Part shown: positions 18,013 through 27,324 of the stretch, in pieces
Layout of the letters: the number at the start of each line of letters is the position of its first letter
Numbering within the stretch: the stretch's first letter is position 1
NCBI GenBank assembly: GCA_030426345.1
Contig: JAUHYU010000043.1
Location: forward strand, 1 to 41,284
Direction of reading: 5' to 3'
From: Bacteroidia bacterium
Lineage (GTDB): Bacteria > Bacteroidota > Bacteroidia > Cytophagales > Cyclobacteriaceae
Length of the DNA stretch: 41,284 nt
Notes under the pieces: model-generated
Database searches by the model: none
Seen by the model: the letters and a program-made list of their open reading frames with translations, nothing else
What the model was told of the DNA's origin: nothing
Translations under genes and position numbers: made by a program

Positions 18013-18366
18013 TTATATTGATCTTCTATGACTTAGATTATGTGTAGTGTAAATTTTAGAGCTCCATGGCGAATAATCCTTTCTAGATTTATTTATGGTA
18101 ACAATAGCGTTTTCTTCATCGTGAGCCTCCTCTAAAAAAGAATATATCGCAGCAGCAATTGCTGCCATTTGTTCACCGGATTCAATTGAACCATCATCCT
18201 TTTCTACCTTCTTCGCAACCGGTTTTTTAAAATCCAGAATTTTCAGAACCCTGGGCACTATAAACTGGAAAACGATAAAGAGTAAAAGCAATGAAATGAA
18301 AACGATCGTAAGACCAACCATTAAAATGGTTACACCCTCTTGAATGCTTGAATTTAAAAGTATCAT
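18013..18366 (-). CDS. Sodium-pump decarboxylase gamma subunit (OadG family)
   Basis: 117 aa. One transmembrane helix at about 12-36 (VTILMVGLTIVFISLLLLFIVFQF) is followed by a cytoplasmic tail with Lys/Asp-rich linker and an AAIAAAIYSFLEEAH helix, as in OadG-type subunits. These subunits assemble the soluble transferase with the membrane beta subunit. It lies between the alpha-subunit gene (12 bp) and the biotin carrier (10 bp). The family is weakly conserved, but position and topology make the call safe. Confidence 0.88.
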   Translation of the reverse strand: MILLNSSIQEGVTILMVGLTIVFISLLLLFIVFQFIVPRVLKILDFKKPVAKKVEKDDGSIESGEQMAAIAAAIYSFLEEAHDEENAIVTINKSRKDYSPWSSKIYTTHNLSHRRSI

Positions 18367-18378
18367 ACATCTCTATTT

Positions 18379-19941
18379 TTAAAGTGGGATATTATCGTGC
18401 TTTTTGGCAGGATTGAATACCTTCTTGGTCGCCAGGGATTCTAGTGCTCTGATAATTCGGAACCGGCTATTTCGAGGCTCAATGATGTCATCAATGAAAC
18501 CGTACTTCGCAGCCTGATATGGATTGGCAAACTTCTCTACGTATTCCTGCTCTTTCTCCATGATGTACTTCTGCTTCTCCTCTTGATCTTCGATACCCGC
18601 GATCTTTCTTCCCTCCAATACCTCAATGGCTCCTTTGGCTCCCATCACAGCAATTTCCGCAGTAGGCCATGCATAGTTCAAATCACCCCTCAATTGCTTA
18701 CAGCTCATCACATCATGTGCGCCTCCATAAGATTTTCTAAGCGTAATGGTGACTTTTGGTACCGTAGCTTCTCCATAGGCATACAATAATTTAGCTCCAT
18801 GGATAATGATACCACCATACTCCTGAGCGCTGCCTGGTAAGAAACCTGGGACATCCACAAACGTTACTATTGGAATGTTAAACGCATCGCAAAACCGAAC
18901 AAATCGCGCTGCCTTTCTAGACGCATCAATATCTAACACCCCGGCAAGAAACATCGGTTGGTTAGCAACTATGCCTACCGGACGACCATTATACCGTGCG
19001 AAACCAACGACAATATTTTTAGCGTAGTTCCGCTGTACCTCCAGGAATTCTCCATAATCAACGGTTGCCCTGATCACCTCTTTTATATTATAAGGTTTGT
19101 TGGGGCTGTCTGGGATGATTTCATTGAGTTGTTCTTCCAATCTGTCTGTTGGATCGGAGCAGTCAATGACTGGTGGTTCCTCTAAGTTATTCTGGGGTAA
19201 ATAAGAAATCAACTTGCGAAGCAATAGAATTCCTTCCTCTTCATTCTCAGCCAAAAAATGTGAAATCCCTGACTTAGTAGAATGAACATTTGCTCCACCA
19301 AGATCCTCAGTGCTTATGACCTCCCCGGTCACTGACTGTACCACCTTAGGTCCGGTTACAAACATGTATGAGGTGTCTTCTGTCATCATGATAAAGTCTG
19401 TAAGGGCCGGAGAATAAACCGCACCACCTGCACAAGGGCCAAAAATGGCGGATAGCTGGGGAATGACACCAGAGGCCAATATGTTCCTTTGGAATATCTC
19501 GGCATATCCGGCCAAGGACCTTACACCTTCTTGAATCCGAGCTCCACCAGAATCGTTCAATCCAATGACAGGAGCTCCAACTTTCATGGCTTGGTCAAGT
19601 ATTTTACAGATTTTAAGTGCGAAGGTCTCTGAGAGTGATCCCCCAAAAACAGTGAAGTCCTGAGAGAAAACATAAACTATCCGGCCGTCGATGGTCCCTC
19701 TTCCTGTCACTACCCCATCGGAGTAATATTGCTGTTTATCGAGGCCAAAGGAAAAAGTACGATGGGTGACAAACATATCGAACTCTTCAAAACTGTCCTC
19801 GTCAAGCAACATCTGAATACGTTCTCTTGCCGTAAATTTCCCTTTATTGTGCTGTGCTTCTATTCGCTTTACACCTCCTCCGATTCGCGCTTCTTCGCGC
19901 TTATCGACGAGTTCTTTGATCTTTTCAACATTGGTGGACAT
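18379..19941 (-). CDS. Methylmalonyl-CoA decarboxylase / propionyl-CoA carboxylase carboxyltransferase subunit
   Basis: 520 aa, the standard length for the acyl-CoA carboxyltransferase family (crotonase fold, two similar halves). Motifs seen are [39 protein letters not shown] (oxyanion Gly-Gly), [20 protein letters not shown] and [12 protein letters not shown]. It transfers the carboxyl group between (methyl)malonyl-CoA and biotin. No biotin carboxylase gene is nearby, whereas beta and gamma pump subunits are, so the decarboxylase direction with Na+ export is favoured. A dispersed-word copy lies in the 38-bp gap upstream, between this gene and mce. Confidence 0.95.
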   Translation of the reverse strand: MSTNVEKIKELVDKREEARIGGGVKRIEAQHNKGKFTARERIQMLLDEDSFEEFDMFVTHRTFSFGLDKQQYYSDGVVTGRGTIDGRIVYVFSQDFTVFGGSLSETFALKICKILDQAMKVGAPVIGLNDSGGARIQEGVRSLAGYAEIFQRNILASGVIPQLSAIFGPCAGGAVYSPALTDFIMMTEDTSYMFVTGPKVVQSVTGEVISTEDLGGANVHSTKSGISHFLAENEEEGILLLRKLISYLPQNNLEEPPVIDCSDPTDRLEEQLNEIIPDSPNKPYNIKEVIRATVDYGEFLEVQRNYAKNIVVGFARYNGRPVGIVANQPMFLAGVLDIDASRKAARFVRFCDAFNIPIVTFVDVPGFLPGSAQEYGGIIIHGAKLLYAYGEATVPKVTITLRKSYGGAHDVMSCKQLRGDLNYAWPTAEIAVMGAKGAIEVLEGRKIAGIEDQEEKQKYIMEKEQEYVEKFANPYQAAKYGFIDDIIEPRNSRFRIIRALESLATKKVFNPAKKHDNIPL

Positions 19942-19970
19942 AGTTGTATATTTATTTTATTTAATTAAAT

Positions 19971-19992
19971 CATGGATTTTTAGCCCTTTTTC
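19971..19992 (-). repeat. Dispersed word copy at the mce stop
   Basis: On the minus strand this reads AAAAAGGGCTA then AAAATCCATG, and includes the stop codon of mce. It is an extended copy of the word repeated across the window. Confidence 0.7.
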
Positions 19993-20387
19993 TCACACAA
20001 TTCCGTCAATACACCATGAGTGGATTTGGGGTGTAAAAAGGCTATTTCCAACCCTTCAGCACCACTCCGTGGTTTGGAGTCAATCAGCCTCACTCCTTTA
20101 CTAGAGGCATCCTCAAGTTGATTTTCGATATTATCGACTGCAAATGCCAAGTGATGGATTCCTTCACCTTTCTTTTCTATAAACTTTCCGATCGGGCCAT
20201 CTTCAGAAGTACTTTCCAGCAATTCCAGTTTGGTTTGACCGATTTGAAAAAAGGCTGTTTTCACCTTTTGATCTTTGACTTCTTCGATAGAGTAGCAGCT
20301 CAGCCCTAATACATCTTCATAATATTTAATAGAAGATTCCAGGTCTTTGACTGCGATCCCGATATGCTCAATATATTTTAGCTCCAT
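19980..20387 (-). CDS. mce: Methylmalonyl-CoA epimerase
   Basis: 135 aa, typical length. It has a vicinal-oxygen-chelate fold of two beta-alpha-beta-beta-beta units. Metal-ligand His in [10 protein letters not shown] (H8) and HHLAFAV (about residue 77) are present, with an acidic ligand expected in the C-terminal half ([15 protein letters not shown]). It converts (S)- and (R)-methylmalonyl-CoA, linking the decarboxylase to the mutase. It is the first gene of the operon, 38 bp before the carboxyltransferase gene. Confidence 0.95.
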   Translation of the reverse strand: MELKYIEHIGIAVKDLESSIKYYEDVLGLSCYSIEEVKDQKVKTAFFQIGQTKLELLESTSEDGPIGKFIEKKGEGIHHLAFAVDNIENQLEDASSKGVRLIDSKPRSGAEGLEIAFLHPKSTHGVLTELCEKKG

Positions 20388-20530
20388 GAGTTTTATTTTT
20401 TAAGATTATTATTAGTTTGCGGCGACGAAACTGACAAACCCTTTTTTAATTACAAATTCAAATTTCACCATCATTCAGTTAAAAACTCATGCCATTGGTC
20501 AGGCTATTAACTGATTTTAATCAGGATATT

Positions 20531-21532
20531 ATGAATAAAAAATTCAATAGAAAAAGGCTTAGTAAAGAGCAATACATAAAAGGGGTTTTGGAAAACAATC
20601 GTGTGATCTTAAGTAAGGCCATCACATTGGTAGAAAGTAAGTTGGTCACTGATAACGACTTGGCACAATCTGTCATCACAGAGATTTTGCCGCAAACCGG
20701 CAACTCATTGCGTATAGGAATAACGGGGGTACCGGGGGCTGGAAAAAGTACCTTTATAGAATCTTTTGGAGCATTTGTCATCTCGCAGGGATTGAAAGTT
20801 GCCGTGTTAACCATCGATCCATCAAGCCAAATATCGGGAGGTAGCATCCTTGGAGATAAAACACGCATGGAAGCATTGGCCAATAATCCCATGGCCTACG
20901 TAAGGCCTTCTGCTTCGGGAGATACATTGGGTGGAGTTGGTTCCAAAACCCGCGAAACCATGCTGCTCTGTGAGGCTGCGGGTTACGATGTGATCATCAT
21001 AGAAACGGTAGGTGTAGGCCAAAGTGAAACGACTGTAAAAGGAATCGTTGACTTCTTCTTGCTGCTCATGTTGACGGGGGCGGGAGACGAATTGCAGGGG
21101 ATCAAGCGAGGGATCATGGAAATGGCTGATGCCATTGCGATCAATAAGGCAGATGGTGAAAATATTAGAAGATGTAATCTGGCCCAGCGCGAGTTTCAAA
21201 ATGCATTACACATGTTTCCGCCGTCGCCAAGTGGATGGGTGCCCAAAGTTTTGACCTGCTCCGCTCTGAACCGCGAAGGAATTTCGAAAATATGGGAGAT
21301 GATTCAGGATTATAAAAATCATACCATAGAAAAGGGGTATTTCGAGCTTCAGCGGCAGCGACAGAATAAACAATGGATGAATGATGCCATTCTGTATTAT
21401 CTAAATCAGGATTTCCGAAATAATGAAGAGGTGGTTCAAAACTTCCCTACGATAGAAAATGAGGTATTGGAAGGAAAAATCCCTGCGATCACAGGGGCTA
21501 AGTCACTTCTGAAACTGTTTAAAGGGGGCTAA
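20531..21532 (+). CDS. meaB: Methylmalonyl-CoA mutase-associated GTPase MeaB
   Basis: About 333 aa from ATG 20531; an in-frame ATG at 20489 adds 14 residues that look less conserved. MeaB protects and reloads the mutase with adenosylcobalamin using GTP. The P-loop is GVPGAGKST (about 66-74), followed by DPSSQISGGSILGDKTRM (switch region), the ETVGVGQSE motif and NKADGEN for guanine recognition. It is transcribed away from the mce-mut operon across a 143-bp gap, so the two units may share regulation. The stop is followed at once by a near-copy of the dispersed word (AAATCCATGG at 21531). Confidence 0.96.
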   Translation: MNKKFNRKRLSKEQYIKGVLENNRVILSKAITLVESKLVTDNDLAQSVITEILPQTGNSLRIGITGVPGAGKSTFIESFGAFVISQGLKVAVLTIDPSSQISGGSILGDKTRMEALANNPMAYVRPSASGDTLGGVGSKTRETMLLCEAAGYDVIIIETVGVGQSETTVKGIVDFFLLLMLTGAGDELQGIKRGIMEMADAIAINKADGENIRRCNLAQREFQNALHMFPPSPSGWVPKVLTCSALNREGISKIWEMIQDYKNHTIEKGYFELQRQRQNKQWMNDAILYYLNQDFRNNEEVVQNFPTIENEVLEGKIPAITGAKSLLKLFKGG

Positions 21533-21561
21533 ATCCATGGAGGCTGAATGTGGATTATACA

Positions 21562-21592
21562 TTAAAGAGATTACTCAGCGTAGCCTCTTTAA
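21562..21592. terminator. Inverted repeat between meaB and the TPR gene
   Basis: TTAAAGAG and CTCTTTAA pair around a 15-nt loop in the 61-bp gap between convergent genes. Weak stem, but the position suits a bidirectional terminator. Confidence 0.4.
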
Positions 21593-21593
21593 A

Positions 21594-24500
21594 TCAGTTT
21601 CCTTGGCAAAATCTTTTCATGGAAAAAGCAGCCTTTTTATCACCTAATTGACTCGCCTTTTGCCAATCTGTGCAAGGATCTTGCGTCATTTCATTGTATT
21701 GATATTTGGTATTACCCAATACCCTGAAATAAGTCGCGTTGGAAGGCTCTAGCTTGACTGCAGCGGAAATATCGTCAATAGCTTTGCTGTATTGACCTCC
21801 TTCCGCAAGGCAATTTCCACGGCTATAATACGCGCTGGCGTCCTTGGGATTGAATTTGATTACCTTGTCAAAATCACTGGCAGCTTCATTAAAATTTCCC
21901 AACTGCTCGTGAAGTGCTGCCCGGTTGTAATAGCTATCTGGGTTGGCATCGTCCAGCTTTATGGCCGCATTCAAATCATTTAAGGCGCTTTCGACATCCT
22001 GCATCATAATGTAGGCTTCTGCTCGATTGGTCAGGACACTCGCCAGATTTCCATCTAACTTTAGGCATGCTGTGAAATTGTCAATTGCCGTCTGGTACGA
22101 CTCCAGCTGCAAGTAGCAGATGCCACGGTTTTTAAACCCATCCGTGAGATTGACCCCACCATCAATGGCTTTGTCCAGATAGTTAATGCCCAATGGATAG
22201 TTCTTGGTGTTAAAGTATGACTGGCCAAGAAAATATTGAAGGGCTGGTTTCAGTTCCTCTTGTTTTTCCAGATTTGTGAGATCGCCGATTGCCTTGTCAT
22301 ATTCTTCCATTTGATAATAGCATGTTCCACGGTTTTCTATTGCTCTGGTATAATCACTTTTCATGGAAATCGCTAGGTTATAATCGGCCACGGCTTCTGC
22401 ATATCGCTCTTGTAGTTGTTTGGCTTTACCCCTATTATTATAAATAAGGTGGTTCTCTACGCCAAGTGCAAGCGCCTGACTAAAGTCGCCGATGGCCATG
22501 TCATATTCTTTATTTCTAAATTTGGCGTTGGCACGTTGAAAAAATGCTTCGCCATTGTCTGGCTGAATATCAATCGCTTTATCAAATTCTTGAATTGATT
22601 TTCCAAATTGACCGGCTTCATAACGGCTCACTCCAAGTGTAAAATATAATTCGGCAGATTTGCCGCCAAGCTCAACAGCCTTATTTAAATCAGGAATTGT
22701 TTTATCATAATTTTTCATAGAAAAATAAGCCATTCCGCGATGTAGATAAGATTCCAAATCTGCGAGGCCTTCATCAATCGATTGTGTCAAATCTGCAATC
22801 GCACCTTCATATGCTTCATTATAAAAATTGGCATGGCCTCTGGCGTAAAATGCCCTTTTTTCTGTTTCCCCTTTCATAATCGCAATGTTCAACGATTGGG
22901 TGGTTTTGACATAATCCTTCAATTCAAAATATGAGATGCCAAGAGATGTAAACACCTTGGTTTCTGCTTTTCCGTTTTTTGCCACTTTGCCCAAATCATC
23001 CACACAACCTTGCCATTGTTGTTTGGTATAGCGCAAAATACCCCGACCTTGCAACGCAGGAATATAAATGGAATCAATATTGAGCGCTTGATCATAATCC
23101 GAGATCGCTCCTTCATCATCAGATGCCTGCACTTTGCAATTTCCCCTAAGGGTATATATTTCTTCGTTTTTTTCGCCTTTGGCAATTGCCTTATCAAAAG
23201 CTGACATAGCTTTCTGATATTTTTCCATTTTGTGATAAGCAAATCCAAGATGGTAGAAACTCTCTCCTTTATCATCCCCAAGTTGGATGGCCTGTTCTAG
23301 ATCTTTCATGGAATGCTCTGCCTCCCTCATGAAGTAATAGGCATTTCCGCGTGTTGAAAAGGCCTCTAAATCCATGAATCCCACAGACTCAGCAATGTTA
23401 ATATCTTCAATAACCTGATCGTAAGTTTTTAATTGGTAATGACAACGTGCTCGATCGACAAACGCCGCACCATCTTCCTCGCCAAGTTTTATCGTCATAT
23501 TCAGGTCCGACAACGCTCCTTTAAAATCCGATTTTGTCATTTTGATTTTTCCCCGATACCAATACACGTTTGGTACTTTTGTACCCATGCGAATCGCAGC
23601 TTCCAAATCTTCCAGCGCTTCACCGGGTTGGTTCAATTCAAACTTTGACTGGCCGGACATGGCAAATAATTGCACATCCATAGCTCCCAAATCCTTCGCT
23701 GCTTTTAGCGAAATCAAAGCAGAGCTGAAATCTCCCTTTTCGAAATAGGCCGTCCCTCGATTGACAAGTGCTTTATCATAACCCGGATTAGCTTTCAAAG
23801 CCAGCGTATAATCTGCAATGGCCCCATCCAAATCCTTGAGTTTGTATTTGGCCTTGCCACGGTTATTGTAAATAATAGCATCCTTTTGCCCGAGTGCAAT
23901 CGCTTGATCATAATTGACAATCGCCGCTTTATAATCAGATATATGAAAATTTGCATTTCCCATGAAATAACTCGACTCGGCCTCTGATGCGCCCAGTGAT
24001 ATTGCTTTTTGCAAATCTGTGATCGCCGCTTCATATTGCTGCATTTGATACTTCGCCTTGCCGCGAGTAGAGAACAATTCAACATCTGAAATTTTCAAAG
24101 ATACCGCCTTATCCAAATCCTTTATGGCAGCATTATAATCCTCCGCCGCATGGCAGATCTGGCCCCTGATCAAATAGGCACGTCCCAAATTATTGTCGAG
24201 CTCGATGGCCCTGTTCAAGTCGTAGCGTGCCGCGCTTATTTTATGTTGTTTATAGTTCAATAGTCCCAAATAGTAAAATGCTGTCACACCGGAAGGAGAG
24301 ATCGATTTGGTCTTGCCAAAAGCACTGGCGGCTGTTATATGATTATGCCTCAAAAAGGCATCAATGCCCTGTACCAGGGTATTTTGCACAGTAATGCCTC
24401 CAAATTCCATGATTGATTTGGAGAGGGATTGGATATTTGTGATGGCATTCATATTGGCGATAAATCCATGGTTTTTGGGTGCATTCAATGGCACGACAAT

Positions 24501-25031
24501 CCCTTCGGCTTCTCCACTTGCATTGAGCACGGGGCTTCCAAATACCGAGCTTTCCAATTCTCCATCTAAAAGCACGGCAGATCCATACCCTGCAATTTCC
24601 TCCTTTTTGGCGATGGTCCTGGTGATGGATTTTACGGATTGAATTTTTTCGGAATATAAAATTCGAACGGCGGTACCTTTGTCAGAAACTTTATCGGTCT
24701 GTTTTAGCTTGGAGATTTTAGCGCTGAGCATATTATCCAATTCCAAGCGGACAACTCCGGTGTTCGGATCATATCCGTTAATTCTATTTACCTGATGCAC
24801 GACGCCCTCTGCGGTAACCACTGAGGCATAAGCACCATCTTGGAACAAAAAAGCCTGTGAAAATCCATGGTTGCCATCCATGAAAAATCCCGTTCCTTGG
24901 CGCAGCAGGGAGCTGTCGCTTTTATATATCTGAAGGTGAAAAACCGCTTTTTCATTTTGGGCATTTGATTTTACATTAAAAACCAAAACGATGGCTAATG
25001 CCGCTAATGCTAATTTTATTCGTCTGCTCAT
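21594..25031 (-). CDS. Secreted TPR-array protein with degenerate trypsin-like domain
   Basis: 1145 aa. Signal peptide about 1-24. Residues 30-195 follow the layout of a trypsin-like (HtrA-type) protease: QGTGFFMDG at 45-53 and FGSPVLNASGEAEGIVVP at 164-181. However, the catalytic Ser position of G-x-S-G-S-P is occupied by Phe (V163-F164-G165-S166-P167). The region where His is expected (SQAFLF, 58-63) has no His, and no DxALL Asp motif is seen. It is thus a pseudo-protease by sequence. From about 215 to 1135 the protein is a near-continuous array of TPR units (about 25 of 34 residues), with repeated A-I-x-D-x-x-x-A and Y-x-x-x-G motifs. It is probably a periplasmic or outer-membrane scaffold. 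An extended copy of the dispersed word (24847-24870) falls exactly in the putative His region. It is downstream of the sigma/anti-sigma/OMP genes on the same strand. Confidence 0.85.
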   Translation of the reverse strand: MSRRIKLALAALAIVLVFNVKSNAQNEKAVFHLQIYKSDSSLLRQGTGFFMDGNHGFSQAFLFQDGAYASVVTAEGVVHQVNRINGYDPNTGVVRLELDNMLSAKISKLKQTDKVSDKGTAVRILYSEKIQSVKSITRTIAKKEEIAGYGSAVLLDGELESSVFGSPVLNASGEAEGIVVPLNAPKNHGFIANMNAITNIQSLSKSIMEFGGITVQNTLVQGIDAFLRHNHITAASAFGKTKSISPSGVTAFYYLGLLNYKQHKISAARYDLNRAIELDNNLGRAYLIRGQICHAAEDYNAAIKDLDKAVSLKISDVELFSTRGKAKYQMQQYEAAITDLQKAISLGASEAESSYFMGNANFHISDYKAAIVNYDQAIALGQKDAIIYNNRGKAKYKLKDLDGAIADYTLALKANPGYDKALVNRGTAYFEKGDFSSALISLKAAKDLGAMDVQLFAMSGQSKFELNQPGEALEDLEAAIRMGTKVPNVYWYRGKIKMTKSDFKGALSDLNMTIKLGEEDGAAFVDRARCHYQLKTYDQVIEDINIAESVGFMDLEAFSTRGNAYYFMREAEHSMKDLEQAIQLGDDKGESFYHLGFAYHKMEKYQKAMSAFDKAIAKGEKNEEIYTLRGNCKVQASDDEGAISDYDQALNIDSIYIPALQGRGILRYTKQQWQGCVDDLGKVAKNGKAETKVFTSLGISYFELKDYVKTTQSLNIAIMKGETEKRAFYARGHANFYNEAYEGAIADLTQSIDEGLADLESYLHRGMAYFSMKNYDKTIPDLNKAVELGGKSAELYFTLGVSRYEAGQFGKSIQEFDKAIDIQPDNGEAFFQRANAKFRNKEYDMAIGDFSQALALGVENHLIYNNRGKAKQLQERYAEAVADYNLAISMKSDYTRAIENRGTCYYQMEEYDKAIGDLTNLEKQEELKPALQYFLGQSYFNTKNYPLGINYLDKAIDGGVNLTDGFKNRGICYLQLESYQTAIDNFTACLKLDGNLASVLTNRAEAYIMMQDVESALNDLNAAIKLDDANPDSYYNRAALHEQLGNFNEAASDFDKVIKFNPKDASAYYSRGNCLAEGGQYSKAIDDISAAVKLEPSNATYFRVLGNTKYQYNEMTQDPCTDWQKASQLGDKKAAFSMKRFCQGN

Positions 25032-25089
25032 AGCAATATTATTTTACCTGCATTCGGGATTCTTCAAAATGGGAATCCGTTCAACAAAG

Positions 25090-25097
25090 CAAATTTA
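25090..25097 (-). promoter_or_regulatory. Candidate -7 box for the TPR gene
   Basis: On the minus strand TAAATTTG matches the Bacteroidota TAnnTTTG consensus, about 60 bp before the ATG. The -33 element at the right distance is not convincing. Confidence 0.35.
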
Positions 25098-25169
25098 GGT
25101 TTTTACTATGATTATAGCTGACTCACAGACAGTTATGATGGCTGTTATCTTACATGGATTTAGATAAAC

Positions 25170-25197
25170 AAAAAAGCCCAGAACATACATTCCAGGC
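25170..25197 (-). terminator. Rho-independent terminator after the OMP gene
   Basis: On the minus strand GCCTGGAA and TTCTGGGC form an 8-bp stem (two G-U pairs) followed directly by TTTTTTG. It lies 26 bp after the OMP stop and separates that unit from the TPR gene. Confidence 0.7.
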
Positions 25198-25222
25198 ATT
25201 GCCTTATTTTGGTAATTATATG

Positions 25223-26338
25223 CTAAAAAGTCAATCCAAACGTAAAGGCATTGAGTTCTGGCCCTCTGTTTTTGGCAAAAACCGTACTCAGATCATAGTT
25301 GACGAATACGTCCACTTCACCATATCCAACCACGAATCTTGCACCGTAGCGGATATTTTCCAGATAGTAGCTGTCCTTTTCTTTCATCTTGCTCTTGTGC
25401 CCTGTCGCCTGCCACACCAGTTTTTGATAGCTACCGATCCTAGTACCGACATATGCCCCCGCACCTATGCGAAAGCCTTCGCGGTTATATCTGGTTTTTT
25501 GCTGCACAAATCCGTCATCATAAGTCTTTGTCTTGGTGCGGTATCCAAAGTCAAACATGGGCACAAAGTGTGCATTGAGGTGGATGACTGTCAACTTGCT
25601 TTTAGAGGCCTGGAGGTCCACATCCCACTGCTCAAATTCCGCTCCGTCCTCTCCCTCTACCAGCTTAGTGCGTGGATCCTGGAATTTGAAATTGTACCAA
25701 CTGATACCAGCACCATAGTCGAGGGCAAACTTACCACCGACATAGGTTTGTAAAGTGGGCATGATCGCCACATACCAGGATCCCCATGGCCTCACTGTGT
25801 ATTGCTCATTGTTGGCATCGGGAAAGCTGCCATTTTCCAAAAAATTGTTGATCCCCATATCCATCCCTGAGATGAAAGTGGTCCTATCGCCAGAAAAAAC
25901 CTTTGGGTTTCCGTTGTGGGTTTCCGGTTGGTCGTTATCCTTATTTTTATTAAGGTTTGGTCGATAGGTAATTTTTAACTCGTCGTTTTCCTCATCCTCA
26001 TCAGAATTGAATTCAAATTCCAATTGGCGGAATTCTTTCTGCTCGATGCTGTCCTTGAGATATTTATTTCCTTCATCGTCTTCCAAAATAACCTTTTTGG
26101 AGTTTTCCAGTTCCGCCCGCGTTGGCACTTTCACATCTTCCAGCATCGAGTTGATGTCATATTCCTTGAGGGCGTCCAAATCTTCCTTGCTGTCAACCTG
26201 AATCAGGATTTTTCCACTGTTGCCAAAGTGTACTTCTATCGTGTCTTTGTCGTGCGTATTTTTCAAATGACCTTCGGCGCTTAAATTGGCAACGGCAAAA
26301 AGCATGATTGCGAAAATTGATGTGTATAAAAATTTCAT
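25223..26338 (-). CDS. Outer-membrane beta-barrel protein with acidic N-terminal domain
   Basis: 371 aa. Signal peptide about 1-21 (VANLSA then EGH). The N-terminal extracytoplasmic part (about 25-150) is rich in Asp and Glu (FNSDEDEENDELKITYRP), with HFGNSGKILIQVDSKED near its start. The C-terminal half (about 160-371) alternates aromatic and polar residues and ends in GLTF, as outer-membrane barrels do. No named family is recognised. It is downstream of a sigma/anti-sigma pair, an arrangement common in Bacteroidota, so it may be the output or sensor target of that system (inference). Confidence 0.8.
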   Translation of the reverse strand: MKFLYTSIFAIMLFAVANLSAEGHLKNTHDKDTIEVHFGNSGKILIQVDSKEDLDALKEYDINSMLEDVKVPTRAELENSKKVILEDDEGNKYLKDSIEQKEFRQLEFEFNSDEDEENDELKITYRPNLNKNKDNDQPETHNGNPKVFSGDRTTFISGMDMGINNFLENGSFPDANNEQYTVRPWGSWYVAIMPTLQTYVGGKFALDYGAGISWYNFKFQDPRTKLVEGEDGAEFEQWDVDLQASKSKLTVIHLNAHFVPMFDFGYRTKTKTYDDGFVQQKTRYNREGFRIGAGAYVGTRIGSYQKLVWQATGHKSKMKEKDSYYLENIRYGARFVVGYGEVDVFVNYDLSTVFAKNRGPELNAFTFGLTF

Positions 26339-26434
26339 TTTGTATGTTTTTAAATATTAAAACTGTGAAATTGATCAATCAAGGATTTTCCATTATTTAC
26401 TTCGAACCTGTCGCGCCCACAGACTTTCCGTTTT

Positions 26435-26456
26435 CATGGATTTTTAAGCCTTTTTC
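26435..26456 (-). repeat. Dispersed word copy at the anti-sigma stop
   Basis: The minus strand reads AAAAAGGCTTA then AAAATCCATG just after the anti-sigma stop codon. It is an extended copy of the dispersed word. Confidence 0.7.
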
Positions 26457-27324
26457 AATCACTTTTATTGGTAAATAGCTTGCCAAAATTCAATGCCATC
26501 AGATCATCTTTCTTTTGGCTGAGTTGTGTCTTTCTGTTTTCTGTCAGTAGATGTTCATCGGAGAATTTGGATATTTCGCCAATGCCCTTTTCCAAAATAT
26601 TCTTTTTGCCAGAATCCACTAAAGCGGAATTTTTGGATGCCTTATAAATAATCGTGACTTTCCTGTTTTTTTTCTTTTCTGGTACAGGTTCTATCGCTGT
26701 TTCAACCTCAGCATTCCCAGCCAATAATGGCGCTTCAACAACCTCTAAAATTCCCTCTTTTTCCATGATTTCTGCTTTCTCCTGCGTGGCAATTGCGATT
26801 TGCCTTGTTGGAATTTCAGAATCAGCTTTTTCAGTTTTCGTCATTTTTTTTTCTTTGTTGGGCACTTCCCTTTTTTTGATCGCAAGTTGCTCTGCGCGCT
26901 TTTGTGTATTGGGTTTGGTTTCCATTGCCACTTCCAAATCATCTTTTTCCAAAACTATGGCTTGCTGTTCGGCGGGTGCATGGTTATGCTCCTTCGTTTG
27001 TGCTCGGATAGCTCCAGAGTCAACACCAATAATTCTGGAAAAGACTTTGTCCATTCGATAGCCAACTTCGGGCTGTTCTTTTTCCATAGTTCCATTCATG
27101 GATTTTGATAGGCTTTTTTCGCTTTCAGACGACTGAATATTCAATAACCCCACGCCAATGGTAGCGAATAAAAGTATCGCAGCCGCGACGGCCAACCGCT
27201 TCACCCACATCTTTCTCTGACCAGTCTTCAACTGACCCTGGATCTGTCCCCAAGCTTGTGTCGAAGGAATTTCTTCCCTTTTTGCTAATTTATTTTTGAA
27301 TAATTGATCTAATTTATTTTCCAT
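26455..27324 (-). CDS. Putative membrane anti-sigma factor
   Basis: About 289 aa from the ATG at 27324 (a further ATG at 27333 is possible). The cytoplasmic N-terminus of about 40 residues is followed by one transmembrane helix (about 43-61, LAVAAAILLFATIGVGLL). A long Lys/Glu-rich periplasmic region of low complexity makes up the rest. No zinc-binding HxxxCxxC motif was seen. The start overlaps the end of the ECF sigma gene, the usual arrangement for a cognate anti-sigma factor, which is the main reason for the call. A dispersed-word copy lies inside the gene at 27097-27120, encoding Ser-Lys-Ser-Met. Confidence 0.7.
   Translation of the reverse strand: MENKLDQLFKNKLAKREEIPSTQAWGQIQGQLKTGQRKMWVKRLAVAAAILLFATIGVGLLNIQSSESEKSLSKSMNGTMEKEQPEVGYRMDKVFSRIIGVDSGAIRAQTKEHNHAPAEQQAIVLEKDDLEVAMETKPNTQKRAEQLAIKKREVPNKEKKMTKTEKADSEIPTRQIAIATQEKAEIMEKEGILEVVEAPLLAGNAEVETAIEPVPEKKKNRKVTIIYKASKNSALVDSGKKNILEKGIGEISKFSDEHLLTENRKTQLSQKKDDLMALNFGKLFTNKSD

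Noticed and set aside
25154-25753. 199-codon + strand frame
   Set aside because: It is antisense to the outer-membrane barrel gene, and its translation is Cys/Pro-rich without any domain pattern.
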